From an uncultured Pseudomonadota bacterium (GTDB taxonomy: Bacteria; Pseudomonadota; Gammaproteobacteria; Burkholderiales; SG8-39), in NCBI GenBank assembly GCA_903834835.1, contig CAILKO010000015.1, positions 1 to 53,128 on the forward strand: a stretch of 53,128 bases of DNA. The letters run 5' to 3'. This document shows positions 34,213-43,598 of the stretch, one piece after another; the stretch's first letter is position 1, and every line of letters begins with the position of its first letter. The position numbers were made by a program, and so were the translations under genes. The notes below the pieces were generated by a model that was not told the origin of the DNA, ran no database searches, and was given only the letters and a program-made list of their open reading frames with translations.

Positions 34213-34954
34213 TCAAGCGCCTGGCTGGCCCGTGGCGTCTTCCGGCTGGCCGCGTCCTGCACCGGCGATGCTGATCATCGACACATGGTGGGTCGGCGCG
34301 CCCGGTCGGCCGATCGCGCGCACGCTGCGCCATTCGCGATACAGATCGCCGTCACGCCGGGTGCTCCAGGTGGCGCCCGACCAATAGCCCTCGCACCGCA
34401 CGGTCTCCCACAGCGTGTCGTAATACTCGGGCGGCGGACAGGCTGCGGTTCTGCAGATAGGCCACGTAACCCATCGCATTCATATAGCCCAGCCCGCCGA
34501 AAAAACACAAGGCCGTGACGAGATCGCCCGTTTCCGGGCGATAGTGGAAGCCCGCCACCGAAATCCAGAGCGCCGATCCGGCAATCGCCCAGACGAGGGA
34601 CCAGAAAAGCCCCTTCGCGCCCCGATTCACCGCCGCATTCAGCGTGGTGCCGCCGAGCAGCGTGAAGGTAATCCAGTGCGGAAAGCCCAGATGCGCGCAC
34701 CAGATGCCGAACAGCGCCGAGTCCATGAAGAGATTCTCGATCGCCGCCTGCGCGGGACGCTCCGCAGCGCGGGCTCGAAGATAGAGCACGTGCGGATAGA
34801 CCAGAAACTGCATGACCAGCGCGGCCCAGTCCCACTCAGTCGCCCCGACGCGATGCAGATGCATGCCAAAGGCGGCGAAGCAGTAGGCGAAGGCGATCGT
34901 GCGCACGAGATAGTTGATGCGTACGAGTTTCTGCCCGCTCCCCGACCGTTCCAT
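34213..34954 (-). pseudogene. Decayed membrane sensor gene: MASE2-like domain fused out of frame to a PAS remnant
   Basis: The first frame (ATG about 34954) reads KLVRINYLVRTIAFAYCF and continues with about six hydrophobic helices to YMNAMGYVAYLQNRSLS, resembling a MASE2 sensor domain. It then loses the pattern and stops at 34352. In another frame, 34440-34280 encodes YYDTLWETVRCEGYWSG and DLYREWRSVRAIG, which is the end of a PAS domain, then stops at 34213. No GGDEF, EAL or cyclase domain remains. An internal deletion and loss of the output domain best explain it. Confidence 0.65.
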
Positions 34955-35129
34955 CCCCTCGCCCTGTCCCCGGACCAAAGGCGGCATCATCGCCGAACTT
35001 CGCCTTTCCACCAAGGGCCGTCGGGCGCGTCACGGGCGCCGCCCGTCGGGACCATCCAGTCTTCCGCTAGCATGATCCGGCCCTGCGGTTCACAGCCAGC
35101 ACGTCAACCCGATCTGGAAAGGAGATTGC

Positions 35130-35498
35130 ATGAGCAGCGAAAAATATCAACGCGGCCTGAAGCGCCTGCAGGAACTCGATCCGAAGGCCGAGGAGAGCCT
35201 CGCGATACTCCAGCGCATCGTGCCGGGGCTCGCGGAAGCCATCGTCGAATATGAATTCGCCGATATCTATACCCGTCCCGGCCTCGATCTGAAGACCCGT
35301 CAGCTCACCACCGTCGCTTCGCTGACGTCGCTCGGCTACGCAACGCCCCAGTTGCACGTGCATATCCGCTACGCGCTGAACGCGGGCGCCACGCGCCAGG
35401 AAATCTTCGAAGTGATCATTCAGACCGCACCCTTCGTCGGCTTTCCCGCCGTGATCAACGCGCTGAAGGTCGCTCACGAGGTCTGCCCGCCGGCCTGA
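35130..35498 (+). CDS. Carboxymuconolactone decarboxylase (CMD) family protein
   Basis: The 122-residue protein has the compact helical CMD pattern: GLAEAIVEYEFADIYTRPGLDLKTRQLTTVASLTSLGYATPQLHVHIRYALNAGATRQEIFEVI. It lacks the AhpD Cys-x-x-Cys pair, so a decarboxylase/lactonizing-type role (as PcaC) is more likely than a thiol peroxidase role. GGAAAGGAG precedes the start. It stands alone between the decayed sensor gene and the convergent AddA gene, separated from the latter by 21 bases. Confidence 0.88.
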   Translation: MSSEKYQRGLKRLQELDPKAEESLAILQRIVPGLAEAIVEYEFADIYTRPGLDLKTRQLTTVASLTSLGYATPQLHVHIRYALNAGATRQEIFEVIIQTAPFVGFPAVINALKVAHEVCPPA

Positions 35499-35519
35499 GA
35501 ACGTGCGCCTGTCGATCCG

Positions 35520-38500
35520 TTAGTCGGCCACCTGCCACTCGCGCCAGCCGCCGAGCAGCGGAAAGTACAGGCCCAGCCGGTAGCGCCCGCGATCGGCCGC
35601 GGCGAGCGCGCGCGCATAGGTTTCCAGCTGGCCGCGATAGCGCTCCTGCTCGCGATCGAGAAACGCGTCCAGGTCCGCGCCTTCATGCCGGCTGGTCTTG
35701 AAATCCACGATCCAGCGCCGGCCCTCTTCGTCGGTAAAGAGCCGGTCGATCACGCAGGTGCGCGCGGCACCGTCTTCCAGCACGCGCAGCCGGACCTCGC
35801 TCGCGGCATGGTCACGCGCCTCGAGCAGCCAGCGGCCGCGCTCGTCGGCGAGCGTGCGTGCGAGGGCCGCGCGCACGTCGGCTGCGGCATTCCCCAGCTC
35901 TGGCTGGGATACGCCGAGCCCGGAGAGCTGGGTCCGGACAGCGCTCTCGAGGCCTTCGACGCGCGCCGCATCCCAGCCGTCGAGCCCGCCTTCCGCGATG
36001 CGCTGCAGCCAGCGGTGGACCACACTGCCCACATGTCGCGCCGTCTCGCCCACCCAGCTGTACTCGATCGCACCGGCCGCCGCTGCGATCGGCTTTGCCG
36101 GCGCCCGCACTCCCGGCGGAGGCGGTGGCGTGCGCCAGCCCGAGGCAAGACGCACGAGCGGCGGCGCAATGAACGATGGCTTCGGCGCATCAGATATCCG
36201 CGAATCTGCCTCGGCCGGATCGTGCTCGGCAATCACCGCTTCGCGCTCGATCGCCGGCCACAGGCGATGGAACAGGGATCCCGCAACCGGCCTGCCGTTC
36301 GAACCGAGCGTACCGAGCAGATGCAGCCTGCGACGCGCGCGCGTCGCCGCCACGTAGAGCAGACGTGCCGCTTCGTTCGCGCCGCGCGTGGATTCGATTT
36401 CCTTCAGCCAGCGGTAGATCGGGTCGCCGCGCTCGCCCGCCTCCTCGATCGGCGCGAGCAGGCGTTCGGTGCCTTCGCCCTCGGATGCCGGACGCTCCAG
36501 CCACATGAACAAACGCTTGTCGTCGTTCGGCGGCCTGCGTCCGAGACCCGGCACGATCACTGTATCGAACTCCAGACCCTTGGCCTTGTGGATGGTCATG
36601 ATCTGGACATCCCCCTCGCCCGCGTGCACGTCCGGCCGCGCCCAGAGTTTTTCCAGGCGCGCGTCGAGCCGCGCGGGGTCGGGCAACTGGGCGGCGGATT
36701 CCTCGGCCTCCAGCGCATCGAGGTAGATGGCTGCATCTTCGGGGCCGGTGTCATCTTCGATGCAGGCCGGTCCGCCGAGCGCCAGCCAGGCCGCCTCGAC
36801 CGTATCGCGCAGCCCGCTGCGCAGCCGCGCATCGATGAATGGCGCGAGCACGGCGCGCAGCCCCTCGACCCGCGCTCGCGCGTGAGCCGGCAGGCGCGCC
36901 AGACGCGCAGGGTCCTCAAGCGCTTCCCAGACGGTGCGCGGCTCGCGTGCCGCACTCGCCGCGTCTCCGGAATCCGGGGTCGCTTCCAGCAGCATCGAAA
37001 GCTCCGCGAGCCTCAGGCCACACCAGGGTGCGCGCAGCACTGCAAGCCAGGCGATGCGGTCGGCAGGATGCGCAAGCGCGCGCGTGAGCGCCCACAGATC
37101 GCGCACCACCGCGCGCGCTCCGAGCGGGTCGATGTCGATCGCCCGGAACCGTATGCCCGCCTCGCGCAGCGCAGGCACGATGTCGCGCAACGCGCCGCGA
37201 TCTCGCACGAGCACCGCGATGCTGCCCTGCGGATGCTCGGCGCGCGCCGCGTGAATCTGCGCCACAAGCTCCCCGGCCTCCGCCGTCGCGTCCTTGCCCC
37301 AGGCACGGATCCGTACGGCCTCGCCTGCAAGCGCCGGATGAACAGCGATCGACGCGCTGTAGGGCACGGCACCCAGCCCGATATCCTCGTCTGCAGGGAG
37401 GATGCGTCCGAAGACCCGGTTTACCCAGTCGATCACGCCGGACTGGGAACGGAAGTTCGCCCCGAGTGCGAGACGCTCGAGTTCGACGCCGCCCATGCGG
37501 CCGGTCTTCCAGGTTTTCAGGAATTCGCCGACCTCGGCCTCGCGAAAGCGGTAGATGGACTGCATGGGATCGCCGACCGCAAACAGCGTGCGGCCGTCAT
37601 CGGGCTCCCAGCCGGCCGTCAGGCGTGCGATGAGCTCGTATTGGGTAATCGAGGTGTCCTGGAATTCGTCGACCAGCAGGTGGCGCAGGCGGTAGTCGAG
37701 CGCGAGCCCCAGATCGGTGGGCGCCGATTCGTCTCCGAGCGCGCGCAGCGCCGCCTCGGACACTTCGGTGAAATCGACTTCGCCGCGCGCCTGGAACACG
37801 AGCTTCAGTTGTGCGGCGGCAAGCGGCAGCAGGACCGCAATCGCCGCAAGCGCCTCCCACTGGACATCGCTGTAGCGCGCGGGCGGCGTGCCACGCAACT
37901 CGATCAGCGCGTGGCGCAGATCTTCCCGCCCGTCGTAGGCGCCCTTCAGCTTTTTGCGCCAGGTGTCGTCGTTCGTGAGCAGCAGCCCGGGCAGCGCATC
38001 CCAGTCGTCGACTTCTTGCCCATGGAGCAGGGCAACCCGGTCAATGCGCCGGTCGCGTTCAGCTTCGAGCACCGCCTCGAGTTCCTCGCGCGGTGGCAGC
38101 GCGCCCGTGCGCCGCAACCACTGGTCGCGATGCGCGAGCATTGCCGCAAGCAGGTCCTCCCAGCGGCCGGTGTTGTTGTCCAGATGTGCCAGCACATGCG
38201 CCACCGCGTCGGCTGCCTTGCTGCGGCTCTCCAGCAGTTCCAGCGTCGCGCGCGCCGCCTCCACGTAATGCCGGTGCGCATCCTCGGCCACCCCCGGCGG
38301 CGCGCCGAATCCCGACAGCAGCGGCATCTGGCGCATGAGCGACTGGCAGAGCGCATCGATGGTCTGGATGCGCAGCCGACCGGGAAATTCCAGCAGCTGC
38401 CAGCGATCGCGCCGCGGTTCTTCCGCAAGCGCCACGAGCACGCGATCGCGCATTTCGCCCGCGGCCTTGACCGTGAAGGTGATCGCGATCACCTCTTCCG

Positions 38501-38666
38501 GGTGCTCGACGGTGTCGAGTAGCGCGAGGAAGCGCCGGATCAGCAGGTCCGTCTTGCCCGAGCCGGCCGGCGCGCGCACGATGAAGGAGCGACGCACATC
38601 GAGCGCTTGCGCGCGCGTGTCCGCGTCGGGCGGGGGCGGAACCGGATCTGTGACGGATGCCTGCAT
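35520..38666 (-). CDS. addA: UvrD-family helicase-nuclease, AddA type
   Basis: The 1048-residue protein is the helicase-nuclease subunit of a RecBCD-like double-strand break repair enzyme. Walker A is APAGSGKTDL at 32-41, Walker B is DEFQDTS at 333-339, and further SF1 motifs include GDPMQSIYRFREAEVG and IMTIHKAKGLEFDTVIVPG. The C-terminal PD-(D/E)xK nuclease shows Asp974 (VIDRLF), then Asp988 and Lys990 (VDFKTS). The AddB-type partner lies downstream of two unrelated genes at 39926. No obvious ribosome site precedes ATG 38666. Confidence 0.9.
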   Translation of the reverse strand: MQASVTDPVPPPPDADTRAQALDVRRSFIVRAPAGSGKTDLLIRRFLALLDTVEHPEEVIAITFTVKAAGEMRDRVLVALAEEPRRDRWQLLEFPGRLRIQTIDALCQSLMRQMPLLSGFGAPPGVAEDAHRHYVEAARATLELLESRSKAADAVAHVLAHLDNNTGRWEDLLAAMLAHRDQWLRRTGALPPREELEAVLEAERDRRIDRVALLHGQEVDDWDALPGLLLTNDDTWRKKLKGAYDGREDLRHALIELRGTPPARYSDVQWEALAAIAVLLPLAAAQLKLVFQARGEVDFTEVSEAALRALGDESAPTDLGLALDYRLRHLLVDEFQDTSITQYELIARLTAGWEPDDGRTLFAVGDPMQSIYRFREAEVGEFLKTWKTGRMGGVELERLALGANFRSQSGVIDWVNRVFGRILPADEDIGLGAVPYSASIAVHPALAGEAVRIRAWGKDATAEAGELVAQIHAARAEHPQGSIAVLVRDRGALRDIVPALREAGIRFRAIDIDPLGARAVVRDLWALTRALAHPADRIAWLAVLRAPWCGLRLAELSMLLEATPDSGDAASAAREPRTVWEALEDPARLARLPAHARARVEGLRAVLAPFIDARLRSGLRDTVEAAWLALGGPACIEDDTGPEDAAIYLDALEAEESAAQLPDPARLDARLEKLWARPDVHAGEGDVQIMTIHKAKGLEFDTVIVPGLGRRPPNDDKRLFMWLERPASEGEGTERLLAPIEEAGERGDPIYRWLKEIESTRGANEAARLLYVAATRARRRLHLLGTLGSNGRPVAGSLFHRLWPAIEREAVIAEHDPAEADSRISDAPKPSFIAPPLVRLASGWRTPPPPPGVRAPAKPIAAAAGAIEYSWVGETARHVGSVVHRWLQRIAEGGLDGWDAARVEGLESAVRTQLSGLGVSQPELGNAAADVRAALARTLADERGRWLLEARDHAASEVRLRVLEDGAARTCVIDRLFTDEEGRRWIVDFKTSRHEGADLDAFLDREQERYRGQLETYARALAAADRGRYRLGLYFPLLGGWREWQVAD

Positions 38667-38794
38667 CGGGTCGCTATGCTAAGCCACCGGAACACCCCGC
38701 GGCGCACCCGTCGCACATCTCCCGGACGGAACGCGGCGCGGTTTGGTAGCATGGACCATGAACCGCGCGCTGCGCGGCGGGAAAGACGACGCAG

Positions 38795-39469
38795 ATGAAT
38801 CAGGAACACCATGTTTCGGCACTGGTGCTGCGCACCGTGCCGCTCTTCGCACCTCTCACGGAAGACGAGCGCGTACTGATCGCGCAGGCGGTGCGCCGGA
38901 TCGCGGTTCGGCGTGGCGCGACGATCATCCAGGCGGGCGAACTGTCGAAGTCGCTGTACATCATCCTCTCGGGCGAGGCGAAGGTCGTGATGCGCGACAA
39001 GAAGGGCGACGAAGTGATCCTCGCGATCATGCGCCCGGGCGATTATTTCGGTGAAATGCGCCTGATCGACGACCGTCCGCGCTCCGCGAGCGTGGTGGCG
39101 CGCGAGGCGAGCGAACTGCTGACGCTGAGCCAGGACGATTTTCTTGCCTGTCTGCGCGAGCATGCCGAACTGCTGCTGACGGTGACCCGCAGCCTGGTGC
39201 GGCGTCTGAGAGACGCGGACAGGCAGATCACGAATCTCGCGCTGCTTGACGTCTACGGCCGGGTGGCGCAGCTGCTGCTATCCGAGGCGCGCGACGTGGA
39301 CGGCGAGCGGGTGGTCGGAACCCGGCTCTCCAAACAGGACATTGCCAACATGGTCGGCGCATCGCGCGAGATGGTGAGCCGCGTGATGAAGGACCTGGAA
39401 GCGCGCCGCTTCATCGAAATGCGCGACAACCATATCGTGGTGCGCGAACTCTTCCTGCACGACGACTAA
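38795..39469 (+). CDS. Crp/Fnr family transcriptional regulator
   Basis: The 224-residue protein has an N-terminal cyclic-nucleotide-binding-type domain (LFAPLTEDERVLIAQ, GDYFGEMRLIDDRPRSASV) and a C-terminal winged helix (LSKQDIANMVGASREMVSRVMKDLEARRFIE). There is no N-terminal cysteine cluster, so it is not an oxygen-sensing FNR. The recognition helix SREMVSRV keeps the Arg-Glu and Arg positions of CRP and the E-x-x-S-R arrangement of FNR, so TTGAT-type boxes are conceivable targets. It is divergent from the addA gene. Confidence 0.93.
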   Translation: MNQEHHVSALVLRTVPLFAPLTEDERVLIAQAVRRIAVRRGATIIQAGELSKSLYIILSGEAKVVMRDKKGDEVILAIMRPGDYFGEMRLIDDRPRSASVVAREASELLTLSQDDFLACLREHAELLLTVTRSLVRRLRDADRQITNLALLDVYGRVAQLLLSEARDVDGERVVGTRLSKQDIANMVGASREMVSRVMKDLEARRFIEMRDNHIVVRELFLHDD

Positions 39470-39505
39470 GCACCGCGCGGGCGCCCGCCGCCGCGCACGC
39501 CGTGC

Positions 39506-39826
39506 TCAGTCGACGGCGGTGACGTTCACTTCGAGTTTGACCCGCGTTTCCTTCTGCAGCGCGTCGACGATCGCGACGAAGCTGTCCAGACGCGGATTGC
39601 CCTTGTCGCCCAGCATGCGGTGCAGGCTCTTTGCCGGACGACCGACCAGCGGCGCGAGCGCCTCGAATCCGATGGTCGAATTGATCAGCATGCGCAGCGA
39701 TGCCTTGCCCTCGTTCAGCCTGCCTTCGAGACAGGCGGCCACCGTGTCGGCGAGCGCCCGTTCGAACACACCTGGATGGTCGCGGAAGTACACCCGCCCC
39801 TGCTGTATCGTCTGTCTGTTGGCCAT
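39506..39826 (-). CDS. HTH DNA-binding protein, antitoxin-like
   Basis: The 106-residue protein ends in a helix-turn-helix, TIGFEALAPLVGRPAKSLHRMLGDKGNPRLDSFVAIVDALQ, typical of addiction-module antidote and related XRE-like regulators. No toxin gene is adjacent. AGAGGA lies upstream of ATG 39826. A GTAAC-N6-GTTAC palindrome at 39870-39889 lies 43 bases before the start, so this protein is a candidate for control by, or for binding at, that motif. It is inserted between the two exonuclease genes. Confidence 0.75.
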   Translation of the reverse strand: MANRQTIQQGRVYFRDHPGVFERALADTVAACLEGRLNEGKASLRMLINSTIGFEALAPLVGRPAKSLHRMLGDKGNPRLDSFVAIVDALQKETRVKLEVNVTAVD

Positions 39827-39869
39827 GTGGTTCCTCTCTTAGGGCCGGAATCGGCCCGGGCAATTCGAA

Positions 39870-39889
39870 TGGTAACAGATAAGTTACCA
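39870..39889. promoter_or_regulatory. Palindromic operator candidate, GTAAC-N6-GTTAC (site 4)
   Basis: The motif TGGTAAC-AGATAA-GTTACCA has seven-base arms and the same six-base spacing as the other four sites. It lies upstream of the HTH gene (start 39826) and after the stop of the AddB-type nuclease. A small GC hairpin (GGGCCG-GAAT-CGGCCC, 39842-39857) lies between it and the start codon. Confidence 0.6.
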
Positions 39890-39925
39890 ACTATGCAGGA
39901 TCGGGCGTTTTCCGCTGCCCCTGCT

Positions 39926-42691
39926 TCAGCCCCCTTCGGGGTCCGCCGCGTCCACGCCGTACGCTTCCTGGGCGCCGATCCGGCAGAAAATCTGGAGCTC
40001 GCACTCCCTGCAGGTCGCCGAACCGTTCTTTGGATCAGCGCCTGCCCGGCCTGCGAGATAGTCCTCTGCAAGGCGCTCCAGCTCACGACGCCAGAACGCG
40101 AGCTGTGCATTCCAGTCCGGCTGGGCCCCGCTGCGCCGGTTCGCCGTGGCCGGACTCGGCAGCCCTGCCATGCGACCCGCTGTCTCGGCCAGCCCGACGA
40201 ATTTCATCTCGCCGGCACGCACCTGCGCGAAGGCGAGCGCGCTCGCTCCGCGCTCCGCGAAGCACAGATAGAGCGGCAACTGCGGCTCGTCCATGCGTTC
40301 CCTCAGCACGCTCGGCAAGGTCGCGGCACCCGTCTTGTAGTCGATGACCAGACGCTCACCCGTCTCGGTTTCATCGACGCGGTCGATGCGCACCTTCAGC
40401 TTCAGCCCCGCGAGTTCCACCTCGCGCGGCGCCTCGAGCGCCGCGATGCGAAAGGCAGGCCCGTCGGCGCGCTTGCCGCGCTCGAATGCGAACCAGGCCA
40501 GCGCGAGGCGCGCGAGCCGGCTGCGCTCGACCTCGGCGAAGCGCGTGCGCAGCACCGCTGATCCCGGGCCAATCACACTCTCCAGTGCCTGTTCCGCCGC
40601 CCGATGCGAAATCTGCGAGAGCTCGCCCTCGCCGGCGGTCGCGAGTCTTGCGCTGTCGCCCAGTTCCGCCCAGGCGCGCGCAAGCACCGCATGCACCAGC
40701 ATGCCGCGTTCGGCCGGGTCGAGGCCCGCGTGCGCTGCATCAAGTGGCTGCGCGCCGAGCCGATGCCGCGCATAGGCGCGAAACGGACAGGCCGCCTGGT
40801 CGCGCAGCAACGCGACGCCCGCGCCCCGTACCCGGGAGTCGAGCGCCGGGAGGCTCGCGTCCGCGGTTCGCTCCAGGGACGCGGCGCCCCGGATCTCGTT
40901 CTGCCACAGCGGGTAGTCCGGCACGCCGGCGGGCATGCCGGCAGGCAGCTCCCGGATCAGCGCGCTCGGGCGTAGCGCGCGGTCCGCCTCGGCAAGCGGA
41001 TGGGACAGCACCACCTCGGGCGCAGCCGCGAGCCACCCCTCGGTCAGCCGCCGGGCCAACCCGAGCGTTTCCGCGGGCGAAGCGTTCGGAACGCCGGCCG
41101 CGCGCTGGACCGCGAAGGGCAGGAACGGATTCACTTTCGGGTGCAGCGGCCAGGCCTCCTCGGAAAGGCCCGTCACCCACAGATGGTCGAAGCGCATGCC
41201 CGCGGCTTCGAGCACACCGAGCACCTGCAGCCGCGCGCCCTGCGACTCGGGCTGGAACTCACAATCGGCGGCGATCCGCGCCAATCTGCCCAGGGCCTCC
41301 TGATAACCGATCGCCGGAAGAACACGGTCCAATCGCGCAAACTGCCCGAGCACCTCATGAAATTTCGCGCGCGCCTGGAACTCCGCGGAATCCAGCGTGC
41401 GCTCCCCCGGAAATCCTGCCGCTTCGAGCGCTTCGGTGAAGGCGATACTCCAGTCGCGCGCCGGTCTCGGCGCGAACAGGCGCGTCTTGCGCATTTCCGC
41501 AAGTGCTGCGATTCGCTGCGTCAGTAGCGGCGCGTTGCCGGCACGAGCCTGCATGAGCTGCAACAAGCCCTCGATGGTGAGCATGGGACGCGCCTTGCGT
41601 CGCAGTGAGGCGTCGAGCGCGGCACGTGCGGCGCTCTCCGCCGATGCACCCTCGATATACGGCGATCGCAGCAGCAGGCTGATGCGCTCGAAATCGATCT
41701 CCCGACCCGCGAGCTCAAGCAGATCGAGCGCGTGCCGGATCAGAGGCACGCCGGAAAGCGGCTCACCGAGCGTGACGTCGAAGGGTGCTGGCGCATCCGC
41801 GCCGGGCAGGACGAGATTCGGCGCCAGCACCTCGCGCAGCACACGGCGCGCGCGGGCACGCTCACCTGCAAGATCGGGGATCACGATGCCCACGCGCGGC
41901 TGCGCACCGCCCGGAGTCTCCAGCCGCGCGCGGGCCCAGCGCGCGGCAAGGCGCAGCTCTGCCTCGGTATCCGCGCATGCGACCCGGACAGCGGGATGCC
42001 GTGGCGTTTCCGGAACCGGTCCGCGCGCAAGGCGGCTGCCCCGCGCGCCGAGCGCCGAGAAAAGCGCGCGCTGCTGCGGCGTAAAAAGATCGAAGCCCCA
42101 GACGACGATCTGGCTCGGCGCGCGCACCACACCCTCGCCGAGCAGGCCGGCGACCACATCCGGCAGACGCGCGCGATCAACGAGCGATTCGCGCCGCATG
42201 CGCCCGGCATAGCCCTCGGCCCATTCGACGAAGGCCGCGGCATCGTCGTCCAGAGCGCCTCGCGCGAGCGCGGGCATCAGCTGCCATGCATGCGCTATGC
42301 CCCAGGCGTCGCGCGCGAGCACGGCAGTTTCCGGAACTGCGATCAGGCCCTGCCCGCGCGTCGCGCGGCGGATCTGCTGTTCCCACAGCGCGAGTTCCTG
42401 CTCGGGCGTGGCGAGCGCACCGGCTGGCACGCCGCGTCCGGATTCCCCGGCGTACAGGGCCTCTTCATACAGGCGCTCCAGAAACGCAGGCCACGAAAGA
42501 ATGTTCGGCGCCTCCCATGCACGCAGGCCCGACGCAGCCTGATGCCGGTCGTGCCCCTCGATGAGCGCACGCGCGAGCCTCAGATTGGGCGTGACAATCG
42601 CGAGTTTCGTCGCAGCTGCGCTGTCAAGCAGGGCGTGCAAGGCCGCGACGTCAAGCTGCGGCAGATCGGGATCGGCGATATCCATGAGCAT
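39926..42691 (-). CDS. PD-(D/E)xK nuclease family protein, AddB-type partner
   Basis: The 921-residue protein combines a degenerate helicase-like N-terminal part (LAIVTPNLRLARALIEGH, WVTGLSEEAWPLHPKVNPFLPF) and a RecB-type nuclease. Nuclease residues are Asp770 (KVRIDRVDE), Asp784 and Lys786 (VIDYKTG). Four cysteines, Cys635 and Cys894-x2-Cys897-x5-Cys903, match the iron-sulfur staple of AddB nucleases. Betaproteobacteria commonly use such an AddAB-like pair instead of RecBCD. Start ATG 42691 (or 42685) lacks a clear ribosome site. Confidence 0.87.
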   Translation of the reverse strand: MLMDIADPDLPQLDVAALHALLDSAAATKLAIVTPNLRLARALIEGHDRHQAASGLRAWEAPNILSWPAFLERLYEEALYAGESGRGVPAGALATPEQELALWEQQIRRATRGQGLIAVPETAVLARDAWGIAHAWQLMPALARGALDDDAAAFVEWAEGYAGRMRRESLVDRARLPDVVAGLLGEGVVRAPSQIVVWGFDLFTPQQRALFSALGARGSRLARGPVPETPRHPAVRVACADTEAELRLAARWARARLETPGGAQPRVGIVIPDLAGERARARRVLREVLAPNLVLPGADAPAPFDVTLGEPLSGVPLIRHALDLLELAGREIDFERISLLLRSPYIEGASAESAARAALDASLRRKARPMLTIEGLLQLMQARAGNAPLLTQRIAALAEMRKTRLFAPRPARDWSIAFTEALEAAGFPGERTLDSAEFQARAKFHEVLGQFARLDRVLPAIGYQEALGRLARIAADCEFQPESQGARLQVLGVLEAAGMRFDHLWVTGLSEEAWPLHPKVNPFLPFAVQRAAGVPNASPAETLGLARRLTEGWLAAAPEVVLSHPLAEADRALRPSALIRELPAGMPAGVPDYPLWQNEIRGAASLERTADASLPALDSRVRGAGVALLRDQAACPFRAYARHRLGAQPLDAAHAGLDPAERGMLVHAVLARAWAELGDSARLATAGEGELSQISHRAAEQALESVIGPGSAVLRTRFAEVERSRLARLALAWFAFERGKRADGPAFRIAALEAPREVELAGLKLKVRIDRVDETETGERLVIDYKTGAATLPSVLRERMDEPQLPLYLCFAERGASALAFAQVRAGEMKFVGLAETAGRMAGLPSPATANRRSGAQPDWNAQLAFWRRELERLAEDYLAGRAGADPKNGSATCRECELQIFCRIGAQEAYGVDAADPEGG

Positions 42692-42793
42692 CGGTATTGT
42701 CTATCAGCCACCGCGCGGCCGCCTTTCGGGAATTGCCGTACGTCGGGCCGCCCGGGTGCGTAAACTCGCCGCGGTGCACGACAGGAGGCAGAC

Positions 42794-43513
42794 GTGATCA
42801 CGAATACGCAGACCGGCACCGCGCTGGACGAAATATCCGACGGGATCTACCGAATTTCAACACCCGTCACGAGCCCGCCCGGAGGCTTCAGCTACAACCA
42901 GTACCTGATCGCGGACCGCATGCCGCTTCTGTACCACACAGGTCCGCGAGCGATGTTTCGCTTCGTGTGCAAGGCGATCGAGCGCGTACTGCCGGTCGAG
43001 GAATTGCGCTACCTCTGTTTCTCGCATTTCGAGAGCGATGAATGCGGCAGCGTGAACCAGTTTCTGGAGCGTGCCCCGGAAGCAGCGCTGCTCTGCGGCC
43101 GGATCGGCGCGATGCTCAATGCGGATGCCTGGGACCGCAGGCCACAGCCTCTGGAGGACGGCGCAACGGTGGAACTCGGCCGTCACCGGCTGCAGTGGCT
43201 CGATGCGCCGCATTTGCCGCATGCCTGGGACTGCGGGCACCTGTTCGATGCGTCGACCCAGACGCTGTTCTGCGGCGATCTCTTCACCCAGCCCGGCCCC
43301 GGACGCCCGGCGCTCACGCGCGCCGACATCCTCGAATCCAGCGAATCGCTGCGTGCGACGATGGACTATTACGCGCACGGCAGGCGCACACGTGAACTGC
43401 TGGAAAAACTCTCCGGGACCCGGCCTGTCACGCTCGCCTGCATGCACGGCAGCGCCTGGGAGGGCGACGGCGCAAGCCTGCTGAAGGAACTCGGCAGTCT
43501 GATCGCTCGCTAG
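42794..43513 (+). CDS. MBL-fold protein of the diiron oxygen-binding (flavodiiron-like) type
   Basis: The 239-residue protein has metal ligands His78-x-Glu80-x-Asp82 (SHFESDE), His140 in DAPHLPH, Asp162 in FCGDLF and His218 in ACMHGSAW. The Glu at position 80 marks the diiron flavodiiron-like subgroup rather than zinc hydrolases. Position 83, usually His in classic MBL enzymes, is Glu. There is no flavodoxin domain. Such stand-alone proteins bind O2 and may act as oxygen sensors or reductases. GTG at 42794 is the start, fixed by AGGAGG five bases upstream. Confidence 0.83.
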   Translation: MITNTQTGTALDEISDGIYRISTPVTSPPGGFSYNQYLIADRMPLLYHTGPRAMFRFVCKAIERVLPVEELRYLCFSHFESDECGSVNQFLERAPEAALLCGRIGAMLNADAWDRRPQPLEDGATVELGRHRLQWLDAPHLPHAWDCGHLFDASTQTLFCGDLFTQPGPGRPALTRADILESSESLRATMDYYAHGRRTRELLEKLSGTRPVTLACMHGSAWEGDGASLLKELGSLIAR

Positions 43514-43598
43514 CCCATCCGGCGCAGTGCCTTCGGCTGGCTGCGGCCGGCCGATTCAAGCAGCGTGTCTGCCTTTCAGCGCCGGCGCTCCCAAGCCT

